64,000 nt of DNA from Tsukamurella tyrosinosolvens (GCF_900104775.1 NZ_FNSA01000003.1:3038001-3102000), one strand, 5' to 3'; counted from the first letter of the stretch, positions 53,179 to 63,383 are shown. A program made the numbers and translations. The notes: a model not told the origin generated them from the letters alone.

Positions 53179-54620
53179 TGGAGATCGCGTTCGGCGTCGG
53201 CGAGCGCGGCGAACTCCTCGTCGGGCGAGTTGGCCACCAGGTGGTGACGGCTGTACACGCCGAAGTAGACGAGGAAAGCCGCGAACGCGGCGAGGGTCAG
53301 GCCCGCCGCCGTCGGGTCGACGAGGAAGGTCGCGACCACGGCGGCGCACGCGACGACCAGCGCGAACGAGGTGGTGACGATGCCGCCGGGCGTGCGGTAC
53401 GGGCGCGGCATGTCGGGCTCGCGCCTGCGCAGCACGATGTGGCTGATCATCATGAGCACGTAGCTCACGGCGGCGCCGAAGACGGCCATGTTGAGCAGCA
53501 TCGCGCCCTCACCGGTGAGCGAGAGGGCGAAGCCGATGACGCCCGGCACGATGAGCGCGAGGACCGGGGCCTTGCGCGCGTTGGTGACCGAGAGGCTCTT
53601 GGGGAGGTAGCCGGCGCGCGAGAGCGCGAAGGTCTGCCGCGAGTAGGCGTACATGATGGAGAAGAAGCTCGCGACCAGCCCGGCGAGGCCGATGTAGTTG
53701 ACGACCTTGGCGGCGGTGCCGTCGCCGAGCGCCTCCACGAGCGGGTTGCCCGACGCCGCCATGGCGTTCGCGCCGACGGCGCCGGGGGCGAGGAGGAACA
53801 CCGTCGCGCCGGTCACGACGAGGATCAGCATCGCGACGATGATGCCGCGGGGGACGTTCTTCTCGGGCTCGCGCGCCTCCTCCGCGGCCAGCGGGACGCC
53901 CTCGATGGCGAGGAAGAACCAGATCGCGAAGGGCACGGCGGCCCAGATGCCCAGATAGCCGTACGGCAGCCAGCCGGACGCGCCCGCGGCGTCGGTCACG
54001 GCGATGTCGGTGAGGTTGTGGGCGTCGAACTTCCCGATGGCGAAGACCGCGAAGATCACCAGGCCGACCAGGGCGATCGCGGTGATGACGAACATCGCCT
54101 TGAGCGCCTCGCCCGCGCCGGTGAGGTGGATGCCGATGAAGAGCGCGTAGACGAACAGGTACACCCACCAGCCGTCGGTGATCCCGAACAGGTTCAGGGA
54201 TTGCACGTACGCGCCGATGAAGGTGGCGATCGCGGCGGGCGCGATCGAGTACTCGATGAGGATCGCGATGCCGGTGGCGTAGCCGCCCCAGGGGCCCATC
54301 GCGCGCCGGGCGAAGGTGTAGCCGCCGCCGGCCGCGGGCAGCGCCGAGGACATCTCGGCCATGCCGAGCACCATCGCGAGGTACATGCCGGCGATGATCA
54401 CCGCGGCGATGGCGAGGCCGCCCCAGCCGCCCTGCGCGAGCCCGTTGTTCCAGCCGGCGTAGTCGCCGGAGATCACGTAGCTCACGCCCAGGCCCGCCAG
54501 CAGCACCCAGCCGGCGGAACCCGACCGGAGGGTGCGTTTGGCGAGGTAGTCGTCGGACTCGATGGTGGCGTCCACCCCGTCGTGGTGGAGCTGGTTCGGC
54601 GCCTGGCGCTCTGTACTCAT
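53175..54620 (-). CDS. eat: Ethanolamine permease (APC superfamily)
   Basis: 481 residues from ATG 54620 with AAAGG upstream. About twelve membrane segments, the first LLAGLGVSYVISGDYAGWNNGLAQGGWGGL, which is characteristic of the ethanolamine-permease branch of amino acid permeases; also GYTFARRAMGPWGGYATG and AIEGVPLAAEEAREPEKNVPRG. It imports ethanolamine for EutBC and opens the operon. Direct repeats precede it. Confidence 0.92.
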   Translation of the reverse strand: MSTERQAPNQLHHDGVDATIESDDYLAKRTLRSGSAGWVLLAGLGVSYVISGDYAGWNNGLAQGGWGGLAIAAVIIAGMYLAMVLGMAEMSSALPAAGGGYTFARRAMGPWGGYATGIAILIEYSIAPAAIATFIGAYVQSLNLFGITDGWWVYLFVYALFIGIHLTGAGEALKAMFVITAIALVGLVIFAVFAIGKFDAHNLTDIAVTDAAGASGWLPYGYLGIWAAVPFAIWFFLAIEGVPLAAEEAREPEKNVPRGIIVAMLILVVTGATVFLLAPGAVGANAMAASGNPLVEALGDGTAAKVVNYIGLAGLVASFFSIMYAYSRQTFALSRAGYLPKSLSVTNARKAPVLALIVPGVIGFALSLTGEGAMLLNMAVFGAAVSYVLMMISHIVLRRREPDMPRPYRTPGGIVTTSFALVVACAAVVATFLVDPTAAGLTLAAFAAFLVYFGVYSRHHLVANSPDEEFAALADAERDLQ

Positions 54621-54653
54621 GTGGGCCTTTCTGATCACGGTCGATCCTGTTCC

Positions 54654-54751
54654 CGGCGTGTTTCCGGAATCGGATCGGCGTGTTTCACCGACGGGTCTTG
54701 CCGGTGTGATCTGGAACACTACGAGTCAAGAGTTGCAGCGGGGTTGCAGCG
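54654..54751 (-). promoter_or_regulatory. Repeat-bearing control region upstream of eat
   Basis: CGGCGTGTTTC occurs at 54654-54664 and 54676-54686, 22 bp apart (two helical turns), and GTTGCAGCG at 54732-54740 and 54743-54751, 11 bp apart. Direct repeats in helical phase suggest sites for an activator of the ethanolamine operon. The regulator is not identified. Confidence 0.4.
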
Positions 54752-54763
54752 CTGGTCGCGGGT

Positions 54764-55513
54764 TCAGGCGACCCCGAGGTAGGCCGCGCGGATCCGCGGG
54801 TCGGCGAGCAGCTCGGCGCCCCCACCGGTCACGGTGACGGCCCCGGTCTCGAGCACGTACGCCCGGTCCGAGCGGGTCAGCGCCTGCTGCGCGTTCTGTT
54901 CGACCAGCAGGATCGTGGTGCCCGCGCGGTTGATCTCGGCGATGATCCGGAAGATCTGGGCGATCACGCGCGGCGCGAGTCCCATCGACGGCTCGTCGAG
55001 CAGCAGCAGCTTCGGTCGGGCCATGAGCGCCCGGCCGATCGCGAGCATCTGCTGCTCTCCGCCGGACATGGTGCCGCCGGCCTGTTTCCGTCGCTCCTGC
55101 AGCCGTGGGAAGAGTTCGAAGACGCGGTCCAGGGTCTGCGCGTACTCCGCCTTCGACGGGAACCTCCGGCCGTGACAGCCCATGTCGAGGTTCTCCTGCA
55201 CCGTCATTCCCGGGAAGATCCGCCGGCCCTCCGGGACCTGGACGATGCCCTCCTTCACCCGGACGTGGGCCGGCATCGCGGTGATGTCGCGGCCCTCGAA
55301 CTCGATGCTCCCCCGCGCCACGGGGATCAGGCCGGACAGCGCGCGCATCGTCGTCGACTTGCCCGCGCCGTTCGCGCCGAGCAGCGTCACCAGCTCGCCC
55401 TGCCGGACCTCGAGGCCCACGCCGTGCAGTGCCTGGATCCGGCCGTAGCGGACGGCGAGGTCGGTGATCCGGAGGACGGGAGCGGCCCCGTCGGGCCGGT
55501 CAGAGTTCGTCAT
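54764..55513 (-). CDS. livF: Branched-chain amino acid-type ABC transporter ATPase LivF
   Basis: 249 residues. Walker A GANGAGKS, Q-loop then VPEGRRIFPGMTVQENLDMG (the LivF hallmark), signature MSGGEQQM, Walker B LLLLDEPSMGLAP, H-loop absent as usual (LLVEQN). Last gene of the liv operon; overlaps livG. Confidence 0.93.
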   Translation of the reverse strand: MTNSDRPDGAAPVLRITDLAVRYGRIQALHGVGLEVRQGELVTLLGANGAGKSTTMRALSGLIPVARGSIEFEGRDITAMPAHVRVKEGIVQVPEGRRIFPGMTVQENLDMGCHGRRFPSKAEYAQTLDRVFELFPRLQERRKQAGGTMSGGEQQMLAIGRALMARPKLLLLDEPSMGLAPRVIAQIFRIIAEINRAGTTILLVEQNAQQALTRSDRAYVLETGAVTVTGGGAELLADPRIRAAYLGVA

Positions 55514-56357
55514 CGGGCACTCCCAGGTAGGCGGCGATCACCTTCGGATCGTCGCGGATGGCTGCGGGGGCGCCGTCGGCGATCCGGCGGCCGAACTCGA
55601 GCACCACGATCCGGTCGCAGACGCCCATCACGAGCCGCATGTCGTGTTCGATGAGCAGCACGGTGTAGCCGTCGTCGCGGATCTTGCGGATCAGGTCCAT
55701 GAGCGCCGACTTCTCGCTGGGGTTGAAGCCCGCCGCGGGCTCGTCGAGGCACAGGAGTTTCGGCTCGGTGGCCAGAGCTCGCGCGATCTCGAGCCGCCGC
55801 TGATCGCCGTACGAGAGGTTCTTGGCCTTGACCGCCGCCCGGTCCCCGATGCCGACGAACTCCAGGAGCGCCATGCCGCGCTCGACGGCGTCCAGTTCCT
55901 CCGCCCAGTGCCGGGGCAGCCGCAGCACGGCGCCGAAGACGGAGGTGCGGTGCCGGGCGTCGGTGCCGACGACCACGTTCTCCAGCGCCGTCATCTCGTT
56001 GAACAGGCGGATGTTCTGGAAGGTGCGGGCGATACCGGCGCGGGTGATCCGGTTGCGCTTGACGCGGGCCAGTGGCCGGCCGTCGAACGTGACGGTGCCG
56101 GCGCTCGGCCTGTAGACGCCCGTGATCGCGTTGAAACACGTGGTCTTGCCGGCGCCGTTCGGGCCGATCAGGCCGAGGATCTCGCCCCGTCGGATGGAGA
56201 ACGTGACGTCGTCGAGCGCCTTGAGGCCGCCGAACCCGACGGACAGCCCGTCGACGGCCATGAGGGTGTCGCCGACGTCGGCCTCGACCTCCCGCTTCGG
56301 GGCCACGACCTCGGCGACGATCTCGGTGCGCAGCGGGTCGGATTCGGCTTCGCTCAC
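55500..56357 (-). CDS. livG: Branched-chain amino acid-type ABC transporter ATPase LivG
   Basis: 285 residues from GTG 56357 with GAGGAGG upstream. Walker [28 protein letters not shown], signature [15 protein letters not shown], Walker [14 protein letters not shown], and the C-terminal [13 protein letters not shown] conserved in LivG. An extra ~30-residue acidic N-terminus is present. Overlaps livM by 4 bases. Confidence 0.93.
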   Translation of the reverse strand: MSEAESDPLRTEIVAEVVAPKREVEADVGDTLMAVDGLSVGFGGLKALDDVTFSIRRGEILGLIGPNGAGKTTCFNAITGVYRPSAGTVTFDGRPLARVKRNRITRAGIARTFQNIRLFNEMTALENVVVGTDARHRTSVFGAVLRLPRHWAEELDAVERGMALLEFVGIGDRAAVKAKNLSYGDQRRLEIARALATEPKLLCLDEPAAGFNPSEKSALMDLIRKIRDDGYTVLLIEHDMRLVMGVCDRIVVLEFGRRIADGAPAAIRDDPKVIAAYLGVPDDEL

Positions 56358-57541
56358 GCCGCACCTCCTCGGCCTTGCCGTCGGTACACGCGGCGCCCGA
56401 AGGCGATCAGCTTCTGTCGCGCGGGGAAGAGCCCCTGGGGCCGGAAGATCATGAGGACGACCAGGGCGATGCCGAAGAACAGGTACTTGAAGTCGCCCAG
56501 GCTCTGCCCGCCCACGTGGACGCCCTGCACGCGAGCCGGCAGGTAGACCACGAGGAACGCCCCGACGATGACGCCGAGCTTGTTGCCCTGGCCGCCGAGC
56601 ACGACCGCGCAGAGGAACAGCATCGAGTTGATGACGTTGAAGTTCTGCGGATCCACGTACTGCACCTGACCGGCGTAGAGCGCGCCGGACATCCCGCCGA
56701 TACCCGCGCCGATCACGAAGGCCCACAGCTTGAACCGGAACGTGGGCACGCCCATGATCTCGGCGGCGTCCTCGTCGTCCCGGATGGCCACCCAGGCGCG
56801 CCCGACCCGGGAGCGCTCCAGGTTGCCCACGATGACGAGCACGATCAGAACCAGCACGATGCCGAGCCAGTACCACCACACGCCGGAGTTGAGCGGGTCC
56901 GCGCCGTTCCCGGAGGAGAACACGCCCTCGTTGTTGTTCGACGGTGCCTTCCCCACCGGCGGGAAGGCGATCTCGGACAGGCCCGAGGCGCCGTTGGTGA
57001 TGTCGGTGAAGTTCTGCGCGGAGAGCCGGACGATCTCACCGAATCCGAGGGTCACGATGGCGAGGTAGTCGCCGCGCAGGCGCAGCGTAGGGGTCCCCAG
57101 GATCAGCCCGGAGACGCCCGTGATGACGATCGCCAACGGCACGCACGCCAGCCAGGCCCAGGTCCCCGTGTGCTCGAAGATCCCGTGACTGCGCCCGGCG
57201 AACAGCGGGCTGGACGGGCTGGTGAGGATGGCGACGGTGTACGCGCCCACGGCGTAGAAGCCCACGTAGCCGAGGTCGAGCAGGCCCGTCTGCCCCACGA
57301 CCACGTTGAGGCCGATCGCGATGAGCGCGAGCATCGCCACCTGGGCCATGACAGCGCCGAAGTCGACGGCGGTCGTCGGGATCAGGGGGATCGGCAGCAC
57401 CGGCAGCAGGGCGATCAGGACGAGCACGGGGACCCCGACGAGCCACTGCATCGGCCGGGCGAGGCCGTCCCACCACTCGCGCAGCGGGTCGATGACTCCC
57501 TTGTGCGGCTTCGACGGTGCCGCTGTGGTGTCGGTGGTCAT
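56354..57541 (-). CDS. livM: Branched-chain amino acid-type ABC permease LivM
   Basis: 395 residues from ATG 57541, overlapping the livH stop (ATGA). Ten or so membrane segments; LivM signatures include [46 protein letters not shown] and [19 protein letters not shown] (the EAA-like loop). Pairs with LivH. Confidence 0.93.
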   Translation of the reverse strand: MTTDTTAAPSKPHKGVIDPLREWWDGLARPMQWLVGVPVLVLIALLPVLPIPLIPTTAVDFGAVMAQVAMLALIAIGLNVVVGQTGLLDLGYVGFYAVGAYTVAILTSPSSPLFAGRSHGIFEHTGTWAWLACVPLAIVITGVSGLILGTPTLRLRGDYLAIVTLGFGEIVRLSAQNFTDITNGASGLSEIAFPPVGKAPSNNNEGVFSSGNGADPLNSGVWWYWLGIVLVLIVLVIVGNLERSRVGRAWVAIRDDEDAAEIMGVPTFRFKLWAFVIGAGIGGMSGALYAGQVQYVDPQNFNVINSMLFLCAVVLGGQGNKLGVIVGAFLVVYLPARVQGVHVGGQSLGDFKYLFFGIALVVLMIFRPQGLFPARQKLIAFGRRVYRRQGRGGAA

Positions 57542-58569
57542 GCGCGGGCCCGTCCGAGTTTCTCGCCGAGGATGCCGCTCGGGCGGAACATCAGGACCAC
57601 GATGAGCAGCACGAAGGCCACGACGTCCTTCCACTGGTTCCCGAACAGGATGGAGCCGAAGTTCTCAGCGACCCCCAGGATCAGGCCGCCGAGCAGGGCC
57701 CCGCGGATGTTGCCGATACCGCCGAGCACCGCGGCGCAGAAGGCCTTGATGCCCAACAGGAATCCGCCGTTGTAGACGATGCCGCTCGGGAGCCGCAGCG
57801 TGTACAGCAGGGCGGCGGCGCCGGCGAGGACTCCGCCGATCAGGAACGTGAGCATGATGACCCGCTCCTTCGAGACGCCCATGAGGGTCGCCGCGTCCGG
57901 GTCCTGCGCCACGGCCCGGATGGCGCGGCCGAACCCGGTGCGGTTGATCATCAGGTCGACCAGCACCGCGAGAGCCAGGGCCGCGCCGATGATCACCAGG
58001 GTCACGTTGGTGATCTGCGCCCCGAACACCGTGAACTGGGTGGACGGGCGCACCAGGGAGATGATCGGCTGCGCGCTCGAGCCGCCGAGCCGCGGGTCGA
58101 ACGGCACCTGCGGCAGCACGTACTGGACGATCTGCTGCAGGACGAAGGACATCCCGATCGCGGTGATGAGGAAGACCAGCGGGCGGGCTCCGCGCCGGCG
58201 CAGGGGCCGGTACGCGACCCGTTCGAGCCCCAGAGCCACGCCGCCGGAGACGGCCACGGCCCCCACCCCCGCCACCATCAGGTAGACGAGGGTGAGCGCC
58301 GGGCCCTGGTCGTAGGTGTTCCCGTTGGGCGTGAAGCCCAGTAGCACCAGCACCACGTACTGCCCGAACATGCCGAACATGAACACTTCCGAATGCGCGA
58401 AGTTGATCAGTTTCAGCACGCCGTAGACCAGGGTGTAGCCGACGGCGACCAGCGCGTAGATCGCCCCGTAGGTGAGTCCTTCGACCGTGAGGGTCCAGAA
58501 GCCGTCGATCAACCCGCGGGGATTGAAGTCGATCGACGAGGCCAGGATCGCCGTATCGCCGAATCCCAC
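57538..58569 (-). CDS. livH: Branched-chain amino acid-type ABC permease LivH
   Basis: 343 residues from GTG 58569, four bases after the binding-protein stop. Signatures ALVAVGYTLVYGVLKLINFAHSEVFMFGMF and GRAIRAVAQDPDAATLMGVSKERVIMLTFLIGG. Eight or so membrane segments. Forms the channel with LivM. Confidence 0.93.
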   Translation of the reverse strand: MGFGDTAILASSIDFNPRGLIDGFWTLTVEGLTYGAIYALVAVGYTLVYGVLKLINFAHSEVFMFGMFGQYVVLVLLGFTPNGNTYDQGPALTLVYLMVAGVGAVAVSGGVALGLERVAYRPLRRRGARPLVFLITAIGMSFVLQQIVQYVLPQVPFDPRLGGSSAQPIISLVRPSTQFTVFGAQITNVTLVIIGAALALAVLVDLMINRTGFGRAIRAVAQDPDAATLMGVSKERVIMLTFLIGGVLAGAAALLYTLRLPSGIVYNGGFLLGIKAFCAAVLGGIGNIRGALLGGLILGVAENFGSILFGNQWKDVVAFVLLIVVLMFRPSGILGEKLGRARA

Positions 58570-58573
58570 GTCG

Positions 58574-59800
58574 CTACTGGACCTTGTACATCCAGATCAA
58601 CGCCGACGTCAGCTCGCCGCGCGGGTCCCACTGGTAGTCGCGCGCCAGTCCGGTTCCGCTGTAGGTCTTGACGTACTCGAGCAGCTCGGCGCGGGTGCGC
58701 TTGCCCTCGGAGATGCCCTTCATGAGGATGGTCGCCAGGTCGTAGGCCTCGACCGAGTACACGCCCGGATCCTGGTTGAACGCCGCCCGGTAATCGGCCT
58801 TGAACGGATCCTTCGCGGGTCCGCACGGGCAGGACAGGTAGGCGTCGTTCGCGGCGGATCCGGCCTGTTCCACGAACTTCGGGTCGTTCACGCCGTCCGC
58901 GGAGACGAACACGGACTTCACGCCCTGGTTCCGCAGTTGCTGGATCAACGGCGCGGCCTCCGCGTAGTACCCGGAGTAGAACACGGCGTCGGGCTTGGCC
59001 TGCGACACCTTGTTCACCACCGCCGCGAAATCGCGTTCCTTCGCCTTGACGTCCGCGTCGCACGACGCGTCGTGCGCGGAGCCGAGGCCCTCCGAGATCG
59101 TCTTCGCCAGGCCGACGCCATAGGTCGAATCGTCCTTGATGACGCAGACCTTCTTGTAGCCGAGCTTGCCCGCCATGTACTTGGCGACGGCCGGCCCCTG
59201 GACCGCATCGTTGGCCAGGCCACGGAAGAAGGTGCGCCAGCCCTGCCCGGACAGGTCGGGATTGGTGGCCGATGCCGTCGTCGCCACCAACCCGGCCTGG
59301 GCGAGCACCGGCCCGGTCGCCTTCGTCTCACCCGAGAACGCGGGGCCGATCAGGCCGACGATCGACGCGTCGTTGATCACCGAGGGGATCACCTGCGTGG
59401 CCTTCTGCGGATCACCCTCGGTGTCGAAGGACTTGAGAATGATCTTGCAGCCGGGGTTCGCCTTGTTGTGCTGATCGACGGCGAGCTGTGCGCCGTTGCG
59501 AATGTTGATACCGAGCGCCGCATTGTCGCCCTGGAGCGCGCCCGCCATGGCGATCGTGGTGTCCGGGCACGGCGCCGTTCCCAATTCGGAGGGAAGAACG
59601 GGTTTGCGCGATTCGTCGGGTTTCACCTCATTGCCCGACGTGTCGATCTGCGCCACCGGAACGATGGTCAATCCACCGGAACCACTCCCGCTGGAGGAAT
59701 CGGAACCTCCACCCGACGTGGACTTCTCACCACACCCGGAAAGGACGAGAACCGTTGCGGTACACACCGCCACGCCGCTCATGACTAGACGACGATTCAT
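58574..59800 (-). CDS. ABC transporter amino-acid/amide-binding lipoprotein (LivK-like)
   Basis: 408 residues with GGAGG ahead of ATG. Lipobox LSGC (Cys23), a Gly/Ser linker, then a type I periplasmic fold: TIAMAGALQGDNAALGINIRNGAQLAVDQHN, VGLIGPAFSGETKATGPVLAQAGLVATTASATNP, FYSGYYAEAAPLIQQLRNQGVK. Four Cys occur, two in SCPCG. The substrate may be a branched-chain amino acid, amide or other small molecule; the sequence does not decide. Confidence 0.88.
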   Translation of the reverse strand: MNRRLVMSGVAVCTATVLVLSGCGEKSTSGGGSDSSSGSGSGGLTIVPVAQIDTSGNEVKPDESRKPVLPSELGTAPCPDTTIAMAGALQGDNAALGINIRNGAQLAVDQHNKANPGCKIILKSFDTEGDPQKATQVIPSVINDASIVGLIGPAFSGETKATGPVLAQAGLVATTASATNPDLSGQGWRTFFRGLANDAVQGPAVAKYMAGKLGYKKVCVIKDDSTYGVGLAKTISEGLGSAHDASCDADVKAKERDFAAVVNKVSQAKPDAVFYSGYYAEAAPLIQQLRNQGVKSVFVSADGVNDPKFVEQAGSAANDAYLSCPCGPAKDPFKADYRAAFNQDPGVYSVEAYDLATILMKGISEGKRTRAELLEYVKTYSGTGLARDYQWDPRGELTSALIWMYKVQ

Positions 59801-59935
59801 TGTGGGGCCTCCATCGATGGCACGGATATAGGAGGAACCTAGACCTCCGATGATCGGCGCGCCGCCCCATTCGCGGATATCGGCGGCCGATGTTCCGCGG
59901 AATTAACACGGCCGCCGAAACATTCGTGAATCCAC

Positions 59936-60532
59936 CTAATTGAATGCCGCCGCCCGGACCGCCGGAGCGACCCAGGTGCGGAGGAATTCGCGGAGGCTTT
60001 CCCGCGTGCGGCGGGGGTCGCCCGGCGAGATGAAGAACGATTGCATGATGCGGAGCTGGAACTCGACCAGCCCGCGCAGTCGCGCCTCGTCGTACCCGTG
60101 CGCGCCCCAGTCCACGTCGAAGCGGTGGATCATCGTCACCCCGAACGCCATCGCCTGCTCGGAGGCGATCGCCTCCGTATGCGCATGCTCCCCCGCCAGC
60201 ATGAGCCGCAGGTGCGGCGTGCGCGGGACCTCGTCGAGCGTGAAGACGATGCCCTCGACGACCGCCTCGGCGGGGTCGCCGATCCCGTGTACGTGTGCCG
60301 CGAGGCGGTCGAGGAAGGCGCCGACGGCCTGGACCGCCGCGGCCTGGAGCAGGGCGCCGACCGTCGGGAAGTACCGGTAGACGGTCTGCCGGATCACGCC
60401 GAGCGCGTCGGCCACCTCCGCGATGGAGGTGGTGCCACGCTCGCCGATGAGCTCGACGGCCGTCGCCACGATCCGCGCCGCGGCCTCCTCATCGCCGGCC
60501 GGCGGCGAGCCGCCCCATCCCCTGCGTGCCAT
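59936..60532 (-). CDS. TetR-family regulator
   Basis: 198 residues. HTH about 18-65 (AARIVATAVELIGERGTTSIAEVADALGVIRQTVYRYFPTVGALL). Ligand domain helical. Divergent from the PF10118 gene, with a good palindrome between them. Confidence 0.9.
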   Translation of the reverse strand: MARRGWGGSPPAGDEEAAARIVATAVELIGERGTTSIAEVADALGVIRQTVYRYFPTVGALLQAAAVQAVGAFLDRLAAHVHGIGDPAEAVVEGIVFTLDEVPRTPHLRLMLAGEHAHTEAIASEQAMAFGVTMIHRFDVDWGAHGYDEARLRGLVEFQLRIMQSFFISPGDPRRTRESLREFLRTWVAPAVRAAAFN

Positions 60533-60568
60533 CGCCCCAGGGTACAGCTTCGCGCGTTCTCACCATAC

Positions 60569-60580
60569 AGAACGTGTTCT
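60569..60580. promoter_or_regulatory. TetR operator (AACNNGTT core)
   Basis: AGAACGTGTTCT has perfect 5-bp arms around GT. It fits the TNNAACNNGTTNNA pattern used by KstR-type regulators at all but one position. It lies between the divergent TetR and PF10118 genes. Confidence 0.55.
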
Positions 60581-60597
60581 ATGTGTATGTTCACCTC

Positions 60598-61521
60598 ATG
60601 ACGGAACTGCACCCCCGCAAGATGGACTTCCACTTCGACGAGGCGCCCGTGCCCTTCCTGTGGAACCCCGACAATCCCGCGTTCTCGTCGATGATGAACG
60701 CGGTCTCCTTCCTGGCCGTCGGCTTCGAGAAGATGATCGTCAAGCTGATCCTGCAGCTGCGCAAGGAGTTCGCCGACCCCGAGGTCGCCGCGGAGGCGAC
60801 GGCGTTCATGCAGCAGGAGGGGCACCACTCGACGGCGCACCGTCGGCACGTCCAAGCCCTCATCGCCCAGTACCCGGGCCTGGAGAACACGCTCGATGCC
60901 GTGATCGGCGAGTTCGATCTGCTCACCGAGGCCACGTCGACCGACTACCGGCTGGCGTACACGGCCGACCTCGAGGCCACCTTCACGCCCGTCTTCAAGC
61001 TCATGCTCGACAACGAGGAGGCGCTGTTCCGCCCCGGCGACGACCGGGTGGCGTCGATGTTCCTGTGGCACTTCGTGGAGGAGGTGGAGCACCGCAGCTC
61101 CGCGCTCATCATCTACAACGCGATCGTGGGCAGCGAGGTGTACCGGATGCGGATGGCCCCGTCGATCTTCGCGCACGTGCTCAAGGTGATCCGCATCGCG
61201 TGCGCGGGCTTCAACCAGCACGTGCCGCTGAAGGACCGGAAGGTCGACGCGCTGTCGATGTTCGGCCGCTACCGGCTCAAGCAGAAGGTGCTCGTGGCGG
61301 TGGCGCCGCACCTGACGAAGGGCGCGATGCCGCGCGCCTTCGACGTATTGCCCAAGGCCGAGCAGGCCGTCGCGATGAAGGGCATCATCCGCAGCCAGAT
61401 GCCGCTGCACGACCCGGCGCACGAGAACCTGCCGGTGCTCGCCGGCGAGTGGTTGCGCCGCTACGACAGCGGCGTCGACTGCACGCGCTGGTACGCCTCG
61501 GACGCGGCGATCGGGGCCTGA
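60598..61521 (+). CDS. PF10118-type metal-dependent hydrolase family protein
   Basis: 307 residues from ATG 60598. Predicted metal ligands in AFMQQEGHHSTAHRRH (Glu74, His77, His81 region) and FLWHFVEEVEHRS, the two E/H clusters of the family, on a helical bundle resembling di-iron proteins. The activity of this family is not established. First gene of a probable operon with the frameshifted membrane gene and mgtC. Confidence 0.85.
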   Translation: MTELHPRKMDFHFDEAPVPFLWNPDNPAFSSMMNAVSFLAVGFEKMIVKLILQLRKEFADPEVAAEATAFMQQEGHHSTAHRRHVQALIAQYPGLENTLDAVIGEFDLLTEATSTDYRLAYTADLEATFTPVFKLMLDNEEALFRPGDDRVASMFLWHFVEEVEHRSSALIIYNAIVGSEVYRMRMAPSIFAHVLKVIRIACAGFNQHVPLKDRKVDALSMFGRYRLKQKVLVAVAPHLTKGAMPRAFDVLPKAEQAVAMKGIIRSQMPLHDPAHENLPVLAGEWLRRYDSGVDCTRWYASDAAIGA

Positions 61522-61524
61522 CCG

Positions 61525-62660
61525 ATGGACCTGTGCACCCCCACCTTCGACGCGCTGGCGCGCCGGATGGGCTTCACCTGCGACGACACCGGCGGCCTCG
61601 TGTCGGTACGCAGCCCGTTCCAGCTGGAGAACTGGACGCTGCCGGTACTCGAGCTGACGATCATCGTCGGCTCGGTCCTCATGCTGATCCACGCCTTCCG
61701 GCGGTGGCGCGCCGGGGACGCGACGAACCTCGCGGTGTGGTTCGGCGCGACCGCCTACCTGTTCGTCATCGAGCCGCCGCTCTACTTCCCCGGCGCCTTC
61801 GGCATCGACGGCTACGTGGACACGATGTTCGCGCACAACCTGTTCACGGTCGAGTTCCTCTGGGGCCGCCTGCCCCTGTACATCGTCGCCATCTATCCGA
61901 TGATGGCGACGATGTCGTTCGAGATCGTCCGCATGCTGGGCGTCTTCCGACGGTGCGGGATCGTCCTCGGGGCGTGCACGGTCGGCCTGGTGCACGGGTG
62001 CTTCTACGAGATCTTCGATCACCTCGGCCCGCAGCTGCGCTGGTGGGAGTGGGCGCCCGACAATCCGATCAACCTGCCGTTCTTCGCCTCGTCCCGATGG
62101 GCTCGGTGGTGGTGTTCGCGGCGCTGTGGCCGATGTCGCTGGCGCTGTGCGTGCAGTTCATGGTCGGCCGCCACGTGGACGCGGGCGCGCGATTCACCGG
62201 CCCGCAGCTGGTGTGGCGCACCGTCGTCATCGGCCTGGCGGCGTCGGTGGGCACGTTCGTCCTGCCCCTGCCCGCCACGATCCTGGGCCTGGCCGGCGAT
62301 ACGGTGCGCGGCACCGTCTACGCCCTGGAACTGGCCCTCATGGCCGGGGCGGCCCTGTACGCGATCCGACGATGCCTGGCCCCCGCGCCCGGCGCACCGT
62401 CGATCCCGGCGCACCGCAACCGCCTGGTCCAGGCGTACGCCGCGGCGTATCTGGTGGTCTTCGCCCTGCTCTGGGCGACGGCCCTGCCGGCCTTCTTCGG
62501 GGCGGAGAACGGTGTGACGGAGGCCGGCGACCCCGTCGGGAACCTGCCGTTCGCACTCCTCTGCTTCGCCATCGGCATCGCGGCGGTGGCGGCCACCTTC
62601 GTGGCGCGCGCCCCGGACGCGGTTGCGCCGGCGGAGATCGGGAGCACCATGGAGGTGTGA
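61525..62660 (+). pseudogene. Multi-pass membrane protein, broken by a 1-base frameshift near 62091
   Basis: From ATG 61525 one frame encodes membrane segments up to NPINLPFFAS (about residue 189). It then turns into Arg/Cys/Trp-rich nonsense (RWARWWCSRRCGRC) as an overlapping frame takes over with VPMGSVVVFAALWPMSLAL and more membrane segments, ending ...STMEV. Restoring one G in GCCTCGTCCCG (about 62087-62097) would give one 378-residue protein, since the full span is one base short of a codon multiple. Could be a true mutation or a sequencing error. Family not recognised. Confidence 0.8.
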
Positions 62661-63379
62661 GCACGCTCGCGGACTCATGGATCAGCGCCGGTCAGGGCTG
62701 GCGCCAGATCGAGCAGTTGGTTCTCGCGTTCTGCCTGTCCACCGTGGTCGGGCTCGAGCGCGAGTTCCGTGGCAAGAGCGCCGGGTTGCGCACCCAGGCG
62801 ATCGTCGGCACCACGTCCGCACTCATCCTCCTGGTCAGCAAGTACGGATTCAGCAATGTCCTGACGCCGGGCGCCGTCATCCTCGACCCGTCCCGCGTCG
62901 CAGCGCAGATCGTCTCCGGGATCGGCTTCCTCGGCGCGGGGCTGATCATCACTCGGCGCGGCGCCATCCGCGGCCTGACCACGGCGGCGGCGGTGTGGGA
63001 GACGGCGGCGATCGGCATGGCCGCAGGCGCGGGGCTCGAGGTCCTCGCCGTCGCGGTCACGGCGCTCCACTTCGTGGCGGTCCTCGGCTTCACCCCGCTG
63101 GGGAGGACGGTCGCCGCGCGGGGTACCGCCGAACGCGGCGTCACGCTCACCTACCGCGACGGGGCCGGTGTGCTGCGGGAGATCCTGGGAGCGTGCTCGC
63201 GCCGCGGCTGGACTGTGGCGTCGCTCACGGTGGTGGACGGGCCCGCTGAGGAGGCGGGGCGGGACAGAACGGTCACCGTCGCATTATCGCTGGTCGGAAG
63301 GGGTGTCACCGAGGCCGGGGCCGCGCTCGGCGGCGTCGACGGCGTGCTCCGCGTCGACCGCGGCGCCGAGGACGACTGA
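62657..63379 (+). CDS. MgtC/SapB-family membrane protein
   Basis: 240 residues from GTG 62657, which overlaps the previous stop. MgtC core: LVLAFCLSTVVGLEREFRGKSAGLRTQAIVGTTSALILLVS and SGIGFLGAGLIITRRGAIRGLTTAAAVWETAAIGMAAGAG. A soluble ACT-like C-terminal domain (about 160-240) follows, as in mycobacterial MgtC. Family members aid survival at low Mg2+ and in macrophages. Confidence 0.92.
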   Translation: MSTLADSWISAGQGWRQIEQLVLAFCLSTVVGLEREFRGKSAGLRTQAIVGTTSALILLVSKYGFSNVLTPGAVILDPSRVAAQIVSGIGFLGAGLIITRRGAIRGLTTAAAVWETAAIGMAAGAGLEVLAVAVTALHFVAVLGFTPLGRTVAARGTAERGVTLTYRDGAGVLREILGACSRRGWTVASLTVVDGPAEEAGRDRTVTVALSLVGRGVTEAGAALGGVDGVLRVDRGAEDD

Positions 63380-63383
63380 AGGT

